A model generated the notes under the pieces. That model was not told the DNA's origin. It was given only the letters and a program-made list of their open reading frames with translations, and did no database searches. The position numbers and the translations under genes are program-made. From Micrasema longulum (taxonomy: Eukaryota; Arthropoda; Insecta; Trichoptera; Brachycentridae), in assembly GCA_022494885.1 (NCBI GenBank), contig JAGVSM010004247.1, positions 1-64,000 of the forward strand: DNA of 64,000 nt. Reading direction: 5' to 3'. Shown in pieces: positions 63,971-64,000 of the stretch (positions within the stretch are counted from its first letter, which is position 1; every line of letters starts with the position of its first letter).

Positions 63971-64000
63971 ATAGAAAAAATATAATAACTAAATATTTTT

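Overview
This window is AT-rich, non-coding animal DNA built almost entirely of layered transposable elements. I see no bacterial operons, CRISPR array, rRNA or true tRNA. The mix suggests an insect, most likely a moth or butterfly: many CR1/Jockey-type LINEs with (AAAT)n-like tails, RTE-like and L2-like LINEs with microsatellite tails, Helitron-type ends (TC...CTAG), a tRNA-derived SINE, and a LINE whose ORF1 joins a PHD-like zinc finger to a baculovirus FP25K-like domain. That placement is inference from family content.

The only good host-gene signal is a CpG-rich stretch near 55.2-55.5 kb on the + strand. It contains a short Ala/Pro-rich coding exon, 55358-55498 (47 codons), ending at a consensus splice donor. 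I read it as the first coding exon of a gene whose remaining exons lie beyond the window, so 55.5-64 kb would be intron and 1-55 kb upstream or intergenic DNA. I do not recognise the protein.

Layout. 1-9 kb: RTE-like, L2-like and CR1-like LINE ends, a 1.2-kb inverted-repeat element (5774-7007) and a 610-bp Helitron (7488-8097). 9.5-14 kb: the longest RTE-like relic (9573-10871) and several LINE C-termini. 14.7-20.4 kb: a deeply nested stack with a duplicated composite repeat, a LINE with a 13-bp target-site duplication inside Helitron sequence, and a modular retroposon. 20.6-28 kb: another RTE-like copy split by a SINE, LINE tails, a Penelope-like scrap and a 0.8-kb inverted-repeat transposon. 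28-45 kb: mixed SINEs, LINEs, hammerhead-like motifs and an L2-like LINE. 45-55 kb: more LINE C-termini and repeats. 55.8-61 kb: a near full-length two-ORF LINE (56152-60765, minus) inserted inside an older + strand LINE that resumes on the far side. 61-64 kb: another LINE RT region and dispersed repeats.

The elements do not form a pathway. The value of the window is that repeat copies can be compared with one another: several empty sites can be read directly, which fixes insertion boundaries and relative ages. Three themes recur: a repeat superfamily sharing one core with different flanks; a short hairpin just upstream of the A-rich tail in unrelated LINEs; and RTE/L2-type copies that each end in a different microsatellite. 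All LINE ORFs I checked are truncated, frameshifted or interrupted, except ORF1 of the 56-60 kb element. Coordinates of degraded repeats are estimates, generally good to about 10-30 bases.
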